Source of the DNA: Malurus cyaneus samueli
Lineage: Eukaryota; Chordata; Aves; Passeriformes; Maluridae
NCBI GenBank assembly: GCA_009741485.1
Contig: CM019215.1
Span: forward strand, 83,013,564-83,077,563
Length of the DNA: 64,000 nucleotides
Direction of reading: 5' to 3'
Shown: positions 37,401 through 48,659 of the stretch, one piece after another
Layout of the letters: every line of letters starts with the position of its first letter
How positions within the stretch are numbered: the first letter of the stretch is position 1
Program-made: the position numbers and the translations under genes
The notes under the pieces: model-generated
The model's database searches: none
What the model was told of the DNA's origin: nothing
Seen by the model: the letters and a program-made list of their open reading frames with translations, nothing else

Positions 37401-40400
37401 TATCAGTCTGTCATATGTTCTACATTTTTGCAGTAATCTTGGCATAAATGCTTTGGCTTCCCTTATGAGATAGTTGAAGATCTCTTTCATTCCTGACACC
37501 TTTCATCTAGTTCAGTGGTATGAATGATTTGCCTACTAACCTTAAATAATGATAACAATAAAAATACTAAACAGCTACATGTTTTGCTCCTATGGAGCAA
37601 TGACAGGATCCAAGAACTTTAGCTTTGCTTTTGACTCATATAGGGCATTTTTTTTACTGCTTTAAAAACCAGTTAAAGAATCTTGAGTAACCATCTGATG
37701 GCTGCCAGTGTAGCTGTCCTCTTGACTTCCCCATGCCTCCTTTACATGTCAAATAAAGTCACACCAGGTATTTGTTACTGAGTTGTTTCCGTAAGTGTTT
37801 CTATAGTCACCAATGTTCTGAAAATAATCTAGGCAGAACATCCATCTGCAAGGTGAGCTCTGTTATTGAACCCATACTTCTTACATGATATTAACATAGT
37901 AGATTATGAGTTGTGTTTTACAGTCTCCAGTGTCCAGGCATGGCTGCTTTAAGCACTTGCCAAAGTTGTGCCCTGCTACTTTGCAAGGTATGAGGGTTAT
38001 TTTGTATTTCTTTTCAGTTAACCTTTGTCTGTGGGTGGCTATTTTCTCATTTAGAGGATCTAGGATTCTCTCTTTTTTTAATGCATTTTTGTCTCAAACA
38101 GAGAATTTGAGGCAATATTAAATGCTGTCTCAGGTTTGTTTAGTTGTCAGTTTTCTGTTGACTAAAGTCAGCACCCCACAGTTAATTTTAGTAGGTATTT
38201 TTGTTTGACTTCCACATTAAATGAATGATATTTTTTTCTGTGAATCTCACACCCTGAATCTAGATCCCACTATTGAAAATCAGCCAAAAGCAATTTGAAG
38301 AGCAGTAGGAAATACTATCTAAAATTCCGAGAGTAATTTTTAGAGGAGACTGAGTCTAAGAATTAAGGTGGATGTGTAGAAAGATTATTAATTTGATCAT
38401 GCCAGTTAGTGTGTTTATGAAGCTGCTTAGTGCCTACTGTCTTGATAGGCAAGATTCCAGGTTAAGTTTCCATGATAAATTTACAGAATTGGTCAGCCAG
38501 GTTGAGGACAATTTAAGGTAGCTGCTTCAAAGGCAAGAGATGTTGCTCTTGTTACATAAACTGCTCTGCAAACCTGCAAACCTTACATTGCACATTTTTA
38601 CAGCTTTTTGTGCAGCAGGACCTCTGTAACTGTGAACAAGGGCTACTCTAGGTCCTGCAGAATCTGCTTGGATGGGGCAGATTCCAGGCTCAGCTGAAGA
38701 TGAAAACTCCCTAAGTCTCATGGAGAAACCTATGGCTGAGCTAAAGGGGACGGGACAGCCCCAGATGCATAGTTATTCAAGGATAATCTAAGTTCAGTAA
38801 AATTTAGGTAACTTTAAAAAAAGTTTTCTTGTAATTCTAAAATTCCTTTTGTGTTCTAGTGTATTTTTTTTCCTCATTGTAAACTAATGCAATGAATTTG
38901 GAACAGAGGCTGCTTCTGTTTTCTTATTAGGAATGACTGTCATCATTAAATATTACTTGTCTTCCACAATGAAACTCATAATTCACATCTGTAAAGTTCT
39001 TTGGTATCTAGGGACAGAATAGTGAAGTATTCCCATCTATCTTTCCATTTACATTTTCCAACTCTGATTTTTCATGTCCTCTGAACCAAGTAGTCTGACA
39101 GCCTATGCTCTGGAATAAAGCAATTATTGTCACTTCTAAGAGACTATAATAAACAAAGGGTTTTAAAACCAGTGACAAGATCACTAGCTTCCTTAGTAAG
39201 GCACATCTTGTATTGAGAAAAAATGATCTGTTCTGTCAACTTCCAAGCTCCATGTTCAGATTTAAAATAAATGGAACAGATTATTTAGGCTAAAGCAAAA
39301 ATTTAAAATCTGTTTATTTTGTGAAATTATATTAGGCAATCAAAAGGCAGCACTAAATTATGCTGTCCATCTCCTTTCTGCCCTTCCCACGTTTCTTGAT
39401 TATAGGAAAATTATAAATCAGCACAGAAGAATACTGGAGAAATGGAAAATAAGGCACTAAGAAGCATTTCTGTTTGGATCCCATTTGTAAATTGAAGTTA
39501 ATTTTTTTAAGTTGCAGGGCATGTTCCACCCTATGTTATCTTCCATGCATCAGTGATGTCTAAATTTGTTCATTATGTGTGTTTGTAGCTATATTTGTAA
39601 CATCTGGCTGATCAAAATGCTATTTTTGAACATAAGCACAAAGGTGGTAAGCATGATTGTTATTTATCAGTTGGCTTTTTGTAACCTCTCTGAACTGTCT
39701 TTACTCTCTAGAAGCTTTTCTCTTTTTTTTTCTTTTTTCCCTTTTGCTCAGAGCACATTTGACATACAAACAAAAGTGACTTTTGTCTTGTAATGGAAAC
39801 ATGCCAAGCTGTTTGACATACTGACAGGTGGGATATTATTTAGTGCTGCTGAAATTTGGGTTGTATGGGGTGCTTTGTTCCTCCCAGATTGTGTTTTGAC
39901 TTGCATGTTTCTCACTGCCATTGTAGCATTAACCTTCTTTATTGGACTTGGAACATGCCTGCAAGAGTTAGCTGTATAAATGGCATCAAGGGCTTTTTGC
40001 CTACATTGTTAACATGTTTCTAAAACAAATTGTACAACAGGAGTTAAAAAGTTTTCCCTTTTTTTTTTTGTTTTTCTTTTTCCCCCACAGTAAATTGCTC
40101 ATTTTATTTAAGTGTGGATGCTTCCCCCTGCCTTTTGCACTTAGTGTGGAATACACAGCCATAAATAAAATATTTAAATTCTATTTTCCTCCACAGCATT
40201 TATTAAAACTGCCTCTAAAACTGCTGAGTATGGAGTACTCTGAGAATGAGGAAGGGATTTTAAATTATGCTACTTCAAAACTTGTTTGCTAAGTATTTGG
40301 AGTTTTCTTGTCCATTTGCTAAACACAAGCAGTTGGTTTTGATTTTGGTCCTGGCAGAGTACATGTTTGTTATCTTTGTGCAAGAGTACCCCAGCAGGAA

Positions 40401-40935
40401 ACAAGCCATGATGTCATGTTTATAACAACGTAAGTAGAAAAGAAATGATGGCCAGTAGATGGCAAAGGAAATGCTGTCATTGGTTTTATGCACTATATAG
40501 TTCTTTAAGCTGTTGGTGTTGGTACATTTGTTGTTGCATATCGTGACTGAAAAGGCATGTCAAGGGTAAAGGCTTTTGTAAGTTGGGAATGCCAATGGTA
40601 AGGGACAGTTTACTTAGTTTTCCTGGAGGATTGATTCAGCTGCAGCTTCACTGGACTCCAGTACAGCCAAAAATCCTATACCTATGAGATTGCCAATTGA
40701 TGTACCTTCAGGCTTCCAGGTGCTGGGTGTACATTATGGACTGCAGCCTCTGCCTGGATGCCTTGGGGTCATAGCACGTCTGTCAGAAGTACTCTAGGAA
40801 CCCCTGGTGAACCTCCATTTCATGGGAATAGAAGTTTGTGTACTAAGCCTGGACTCTTGTGTTCCTTGTTTTAGTATTGCATTAGTCATGGTTCCCATTT
40901 TTTTAACAGCCTAAGTTTTCAGGCAGAGACAACAC
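34456..40935. other. Intronic stretch with no recognised gene or transposon
   Basis: About 6.5 kb of intron 4. It contains a T13 run at 36657-36669, the only ambiguous base of the window at 37109, T-rich runs near 40060-40085, and a GC-richer patch at 35960-36370. No coding similarity was seen. Confidence 0.5.
37109..37109. other. Ambiguous base (N) in a T-run
   Basis: A single N interrupts GGGGTTTNTTTTTG. It marks an uncalled position in a homopolymer of the draft assembly, not a scaffold gap. Confidence 0.95.
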
Positions 40936-41096
40936 ATGGAACCACAGAATGGTTTGGATGGTAAAGGACCTTAAACATCATCTCCTTACAGCCTCCTTGC
41001 CATGGGCAGGGGCACCTTTCACTCAGCCAGGTTCTCAGAGCCCCATCTAACCTGACCTTGAGCACTTGCAGGGAAGGAATATTCACAATTTCTCTC
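40936..41096 (-). mobile_element. CR1 LINE 3' fragment, minus strand
   Basis: CATGGAACCACAGAATGGTT, TGGATGGTAAAGGACCTTAA, CTTGCCATGGGCAGGGGCAC and CTAACCTGACCTTGAGCACT follow the complement of the avian CR1 3' end in order. The copy is truncated after about 160 bp. The minus-strand open frame across it is a coincidence and not the CR1 reverse transcriptase. Confidence 0.88.
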
Positions 41097-41159
41097 AAAA
41101 TGGCCTGATCCAAGAATATTAGTGTTTTGAAATTCTGGGCAGTACAGCACTCTGTGGAA

Positions 41160-41160
<1 letters not shown>

Positions 41161-41193
<33 letters not shown>
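41161..41193. repeat. poly(A) run, 33 nt
   Basis: An unbroken A33 run 65 bp beyond the CR1 fragment. CR1 elements do not end in poly(A), so this is not that element's tail. I see no processed gene copy directly upstream. Its purity implies that it is young or freely expanding. Confidence 0.95.
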
Positions 41194-41194
<1 letters not shown>

Positions 41195-44100
41195 GATGAC
41201 AGTTTTATTTCAGTGATGTTAGTGAGACCTTAATGATCTACTCAGGATCTCTTGTGTTCAGATTATGTTAGACTATGGCATGATATTATAAATGTGAAGT
41301 AGATTAAAAGGAAAAAAATGTGCTCAACTGTTAGCAGCAAGGGTAGTCTGAAGATTTGGGTGGATATGGAACTCCTCTAAGACTATAGAGGGTTTCTGGA
41401 AGAAGTTAGCTTCTTCAGATTCTCAATTATGAACAGAAAGAAGGTAAAGCTTAAAATCTTACAATAAAAACCCACTTTTCTGTGAGTTAAATAAAAGTCC
41501 TGAGTAGGTAAGGCAAACCAAAACCTTTGATTTGTGATACATGAAGCAGACAGGAATAAAGAAACAGGAACCCTGGTCTCTTCTGGATCTGTGAATGTCA
41601 AAACCAAATGCTGTGTGATGTTGACACTGTGGATTTAATCCAGAGTTTTCAGTTAACCACTGTATCTGTATCTTGAAATGAATTAATACATTATTGAATT
41701 AGCAAGGAATTGTAAAGAGGTCCCAGGCAGTCAGGTCTGAATGAGGAAGAAATTGGTATCAAGTGAATTGGTGATTTCATTAACAAAATGTGATCTCTAG
41801 ACTCTCTTTATTTGAATTAACAAATTTGGCTTCTGTGAAATTGTCTAATCCCTTCATAATCTGTTTTTGCTGTTGTTTTAGGTATCTGTTGTGTAGCTTA
41901 TTTTCCACAGTTGCAGCCTAGAACGTGTGTTTCTGATACTTTCTGATACTTTTAGGATGGTTACTCTGTGAACCTTTTGATAAATCCTGTTTGTCTAAGA
42001 ATTCAGACTAAATGCAAATAGCTATTTTTAGTAGTGAAATTTCTATTGTTATGTTCCTATTGTTTGCAAATATCTGGACTTTACCATGGGGTACTATGTT
42101 GATGATATTCTTCTTTCAACATAAATTTAAAAGGTGTTGCCAAAGATTAACATTCAGAAGCCAACTATAGGGTTTTTTTTTGAAACTGTATAACATTGTG
42201 ACTCAAAGTAAATTCTGTAATCTGTTAGCAGGAACAGCTACGGCTTTTCAATTTAATGGTGCAAATGATGTTATAATACCTGAAAAGTACTTCACTTAGA
42301 CTTTATATCTAACTTAATGTTTAAAACATGGGATTTGTTTTGCTGTGCCTCTGCTGAACACTCATGTTCTCAGTATTCTTTTGTTAGCATTTGCTATTAC
42401 TAAAATACACAGAATAGGGGAACACTCCAAATGGATGTCAGAATGAATACCACAAATAACTACACCTGACAGTCCTCTCTCTTGATTACCTTCACCTTCT
42501 GTATGTTCTTTAGTAAGTCTTCCTTGCAATGAAGTAGGCAGATAAATCAATTATTTTGTATAAATCAGTGCTTGAACTTAAGGTGCATTTCTTAACTGCT
42601 GTGTGCTGCTCCTTTATGGTTATAAGTTACCTGAATTGGTGTGACAAGGAATGAGTTGGAGGCAAGCAATTGTTGCATACAGTGACCAGTGAAAACAGAC
42701 ATTGCAGAAGTGTGTACTTGATTTATGCCACTGCAGCTTGCCTTTTTTTTTTTTCTTTTTTTTTTCTTTTCTTTGTTTAAATCCATATGCTTTATAAGAT
42801 GGGTAAAAATCTCAGCATATTGCTGCCATAAGAAATCTTTTCTGGTTTTCATTGAAATAAATTCAATAAAAGAAGCAGTTGATTATAATTTGCAATCAAA
42901 AACAGAGTCAAGTGGGGAAAAGAAGGCTGCTGAAGCTGAATTCAAAACAAAATCATTGCACTTACAAATAAAGTAGTGGAATGAAACAGCCGGGATGTCT
43001 GTTTGCTCTTCCATGTGATCTACGTTAAGGGTATGGTACAAGGGCTATGTAGTTATATATGTGGTGTACATGTAAGCAATCCAAAGAACATTTTAAGTTT
43101 CCATACTAATATGATCATCACTGAGTGGAAAGACCAACATACAGGATGATCATATAAATCTGAAAAGTAAATTATTGCTCCATGTCCACAGAGGTGTCTT
43201 AAAGATTTTGTGCAATGCATACAATGTTGATACATAATAATTTGGAGTCAAAAGGCATGAGAATTAGAACTTTGGGGTTCATATTTGCAAAGTACAAAAC
43301 TTCACAGTTCTGTTGAATGCAGGAAAACCTATTGACTTAGAGCGAGAGTAATGTATTAAAAGCATTCCATAAAAAACAAATTAGTATGTCTTCTAATACT
43401 TATTTTACAAATTATTTCGGTGAGGACTCTGTATGAATTTAATTTATGGCAATGGCAATGTGTTTTGAGTAGGAGCGTTGACTTGGAAAGGCTGTCATAA
43501 CAACAGAATGGTTGGGGAGACAGATTGAGGATTTTTTAATATATTATTTTAATATTTATATTGAAAACAAGAACATTACAAGTAATCAAATTATCAGTTT
43601 CTTTTACACTCATTAGGAGGTGATACCAAATATTTTGTGAAACTGTATCATAAATTGCATATGAGTATTGCTATGGGGTAAGAGAGCAATGAAAACGAAA
43701 TTTCCTTGTTCAACATGCCCAGTGTCAAATTTCATACTAATTTGAAATCGGTGAATTTCTCCAAGGTAAGATCCCAGCCTTTCTTTAATATGTATGAGAC
43801 ACTTTTTAAATTTAACCTAATTCTCTTCTCAGCAGAAGACTTTCTAAAGAATATCTAATAATGTGTCTGTACTTCCCAAAAATATCAGTGCAAGGGGGAA
43901 AGTGACCCTGTTTTTTTCATGATGTTTTCATGAGATAGCTGTGAAAAATGAAGCTTCTAGATCAAAACATAATGTCAAAAATAGTAGTGTTCGAAGTCTG
44001 ACATCTCAAAACTTTGGGGTCACCTTTTAAAGGCAGGGACATTCAGCCATAGAGACCTTTACAATATTAAATCAGACCACTATGTGGTTTAACAAAATAA

Positions 44101-44630
44101 TTGCAATCCTAAATCCTGGACAACACAATAGCTAGAATTGAAATAGAGTGTGTACTATGGTCTTTCTGGTTTAGGTAACCTGAAATGGACTTCAGTAGTG
44201 ATAACTGCAATTTGTAGACATTGAGGAATATGTCTTGTTGAAAAATCAAAACTCTTTGGGCATTTAAAATTAAATGTTCCCAATCATATTGTTTTGTGCA
44301 TAAAAAGGGAAAATCCCACTGAGTTAAACAGAACATCTCTAGTAGGGGTATGGTTACTTTCAAAATTAGCTTTAAAACTTTCAGATGCTCTAATTATCTG
44401 GAAAACATGTCTTCTGTGGTTTTTGTCTTGCAGTTGCTTTGCAAATATTACTTGAGAATTTTGTGCAGTGGGAAGCAGCCCTGTTGTTTTGTTCTGATCA
44501 TATAAGTTGACAGGAAATCAGAAGATGTGCTTTAGGTAACGAAGCTTGATACATATTCAGTGAAGAGGCTAAAATACCTGCTGGGGTAGCAGAGGGAATT
44601 TGGGGTGTCCAAACTTCAAAGACAAAGGCA

Positions 44631-44676
44631 ATGCCACCTGGATGGTGGCATCGCCATCTTGCTGAAGAGCTTCAGC
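44631..44676 (+). repeat. Two adjacent short hairpins
   Basis: ATGCCACC-TGGAT-GGTGGCAT at 44631-44651 is a perfect 8-bp stem. GCTGAAGAGCTTCAGC at 44661-44676 has 7-bp arms around a 2-nt centre (AG). GGGTAG near 44584 and CTACCC near 44678 could close a larger structure around both. The patch is richer in GC than its surroundings. Its role is unknown. Confidence 0.55.
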
Positions 44677-47600
44677 CTACCCACGCTGATGCGTTTACCC
44701 TAATTTTTGTCTGAGGAATCATGAGCCATTTCTTGGTCTATAGTATGGTTTTGACTGCATTTGGCTGTGATTATGCTTTCATTTGATTTGTTGATTAATC
44801 TCCATTTCTCTAAAAAATAAACCAATTTCCTAAAGAAGGCATACCGTTGGAAATCTTAACAATGAATATACTTCCTTGCTGAAAGAAATTAACATTCTGC
44901 TTACTACTAATGAAAAATATGCAAGGACTCTTAATACACCATATTTCCAACTTCTTCATAAACAATCTTTTCTCTTGTCACTTGTCTGAAAAAACAGTTG
45001 TCACAAGTTATTGCCTACTTTTTTTTTATTTGTGAAAAAACAAATTGCAGTGTTGTGTGATGAAGTACAATAATCTGCATGACAAATTCCCTGTCTTATT
45101 TTTTTCAAGCAAAAGTCAAACAAAGAGGTATGCTTTCAAGTCCTTTTTTTTGTTAGAAATAAATATTTGAAGTTAATTAGGATTTTTTTTTTCTTCTGAT
45201 TAAACTTTTTATCTCTGGAACAGTTCAGTTGCTAACAGAAATAGGCAACTTCTAACTACCATCCATGATTTGCAGCCCACAGTGAGTTAGGAGAAGTAGA
45301 TATAGGAATCACTTTGAGAGCTGATTCGTTCTTTATCACCATTTTTCATGAAATCTTTTGAAGGAAAAGATTAGAAGCTAACCTGAATCCCTGAACCTCA
45401 AAATGACCTTAATTAAATATACCTATTTAGGAAAAATCATTATGTAAAACAGCTGCTTACTAATACTTTGAAATGTAAATACGTTTATAATTTTCCTTCT
45501 GTTAGTATAGTAACAATAATCCTCTAACTAATCTACAGCAGGATTTTGGCCAAGTGGGAATCAAGACCGTGAATTGAATATGAATTTTTTCATAACAATT
45601 CTTAGGTTTTCCAACATGTTTTTTTGGGGAAAGTTTATTATCTGCTTGAAGATACTAATTTCTGCTGATCTTAGATTAAAATAATGTACTTCGATAATAG
45701 TAGGTATAAAATGAATTTTGGTTCATATTAATGCCCTGAAGTATTAGCTATTTATCATTTTTTTTCTTAGAAATATTATTTTTGTCCTATTTTTGTTATG
45801 GGCTTTTTTTTCCATGATTGGTTTGTCTTGTCATTAAATTGTAAAGCTTAAACCAATGGAGAAACAAAGTCTGAATAGAAAACAAACAAAGCAGGAAAAG
45901 CTAAAACCACCTGGTGGCTTATTGCTTCTGAGAATAAAACATACCTTTCAAATTATTCCCAAAAGAATTTGAGGAAAACATTTTAGAAATGATGACTAGA
46001 AGCACATTTTAATGTAGCATTTTAAATGACTGGCTTTTCACCGAGTCTGGCTCTGTAAATGTGATGAATCAGTTCTGAAACACCTGCATTGAAGTGAAGC
46101 AGTGATACCTTTCAACACCTTAAACCACTGGCCAGGTCCTGCATCTCAGACAGCAACTGTAAGTAAAGGTCATGATGTCATCACTCTGCTGTGAGGGTGC
46201 CTGGATTAAAATGTTCTTCTATCCAGGGATGGGGACCCGAGGAAAGAGGAAGGTGGGGGTGAACCTGTCACCCCTGAAGTAGGATTTTGCACAGTGAAAA
46301 TACCAGAGTCGTCATACCCAGACGTGACAGCATGCAGCAAGATTGCTACATGAAATCAGGCTAACAATGCACAGCGGGCCGAGTGACAATAGGGTAATTG
46401 TTGTACAGCAGGAGGCTTAGAAATGGATTTCTTATGCTTAATACCTGCAGAAGTTCCTGTGAATGAGGCATACATAAAGGCAACATTATGTGCTAGGTTA
46501 TAGGTTTTTAAACTCTAAGTGCTGGGAAATTTTTTTTTGCCAGCATGGCAGAGTGGAGGTCTGTTTCACTCCCTACATCCTTTTTCGCGTCATGTGTCAA
46601 CTGAATTTCCGCGTTAGTGCTTTGGTAATCTTCTGCCCAAATTCTGGCTAGGGTAGATTTTTAGTTTTGCAGCTGCTGACTCTGAATTGGATGTCCTTTG
46701 GTAACACATGTAACCTGGATTTGCTCTCAACCTGTATGTGTCTATCCAGGGAGGCTTGAATAGACTGAGGTGAGAGAAACTGTTGACCTTTAAAGGAAGC
46801 AGACTGGGAAGGGCAAGAAGGTGTTGTTCAGGTAATTATTGAATTTTAAAGTTGTTCATGATATGCAGAGAAAACAGCAAGCATCATGTTTTATTGATCT
46901 GTTTTTTCTCCAGATCATACGGTGTGATACTTGGGATTATGTTTTTGTAATGTAGATATTGTACATTGTTATTATTGTTGTTGCTATCACCCCCACCAAT
47001 AATGGTAATAGTAATACTTCCAGTCAGTTGTTTTAGAAGATAACTGTTGTACCTGTTTTAATTCTGAACTGCACAAGTTGTGCTTATGAACTGTGTAACA
47101 AACTCTATGTTTTGGTGTTACGGAGGTACATATGTTCACGCTTCTAACTATTCATGTATGCATGTGTTCTGAAATTCAAAATTCATTTTGCCTGGAATTT
47201 GTTAAATAGTTAGACTATATTTGTTTAATTCTGACTGATTCTGTTTTGTGACACATAACCTCAAAAATTATTTTCCATTTCTCCTTACTCAAATGGGTTA
47301 GGTTTTTAGCATCCCATCTTGAAAATGCAGAAGGCAATAATTATTAAGTAATGGAGTAAACATTAGAGGATTAGATAGAAAGTTAATGATTTTAATATTT
47401 ACATTAAGATATTTTATGAGCAAAAGGACTCTATTTGTGACCTTTCTCACCCCTTGGGTTTTGTAGCAAAGATGGCTTGACAGAGTATAATTTGCAGAGC
47501 AGGTTTTGGTAAATTGTGTTTCATTCTCTTGCATAGGATCACTTTTTGGTTTCAGCTACGTCAACATAATTTAAGAGTGACCAAATAAAACTAATTTCTG

Positions 47601-48615
47601 TGAAATTGCGCTTATCTATCAGTACTTCAAATTTTGGAGTTTTTTTCCTCTGTTTGCCTGAAGAGGCTTTGGAGGTACCAATTTGTCAAAAACATTTTTA
47701 TTAGAGAAGCTTTCTTTTTCAGTGCATCACTATGCTCTGAATCATTAATGCTAGAAATCTGCCATTAACTTTACCTATTTTTTTCACTCAACTTGTGAAA
47801 CAGTTTGTTATGCTGTCAGTGTTTGAAAAGCTGTGCTGTGATTTTTGAAGTATAAATTAGAGAGATGTGAGTGAAACAAACATAAATTTAGCTGATATGG
47901 GCCCTTCTCATATTCAAATTTGCCAGCCCCAAAAAATACACTCCGTAACAGTTCAATGTTTTTCCCCCTTTGTATTCCTTGCCTTTTCTAAAAAGTGCAT
48001 TGAGGGCAGAGTGAAGTTGGAGATTATTTGCTTGTTTGTTGCATTAAAAAAAATACAGGTGTCTCTCTGCCAAGAGGAAGATTCTTCATCAACTGCTGAC
48101 CTCCTATCTTTGATCTTCTTGTTGCATTTGACCTTTTTTTGGTATGTGGCTTTATAAATGTTTTATTGCAGGACTACTGCATTTTTTGTCAACTGGATAT
48201 AATTAAAAATATGAATAACACCATAAATATCCTAAGCTACCTGTTTATAGAAGGTTTGTTCTCCTTCCCTGGTCTTCTCCATGCTGGAGGAGCAGGAGGA
48301 GAAGTTCTGGAAGTGATTCTTGTGTCTTTTATGCTTGGCATGGGGAGTTCACATATTTAAAACTCTGGTTCTTAAGTATGTTTATATTTCCCAAGGAAGT
48401 TTAAAAAATTCTGTTTATTTCTCCAAGGAAACCCATGTGAGGCAATTTTTTACTTACCAATAAAAATAATGGTTCCCATTAGTATGATTTTTTGGGATGA
48501 CTAAAAATGGTGTTGAATATTATCTTTAAGGTGCAGCATGCTCAGAAATCATATTGATTTCTTCTGTGGAAATGCTTAATTTTTCCAGCATATAACACAC
48601 AGTAAGTTTGAAATC

Positions 48616-48659
48616 AGTAGTCAGATATACTGACTACTCTGAATTAATAGCTATTAATT
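48616..48659. repeat. Two adjacent palindromes including an 18-bp perfect one
   Basis: AGTAGTCAG-ATATA-CTGACTACT (48616-48638) is a 9-bp perfect inverted repeat with a 5-nt loop. Three bases later comes AATTAATAGCTATTAATT (48642-48659), an 18-bp perfect palindrome containing opposed ATTAAT/TAAT homeodomain-type cores. Paired homeodomain binding or a cruciform-prone element are both possible. Nothing in the surroundings decides between them. Confidence 0.6.

Noticed and set aside
3521..41096. CR1 fragments as coding LINEs
   Set aside because: All copies are short 3' remnants with no intact reverse transcriptase or endonuclease frame.
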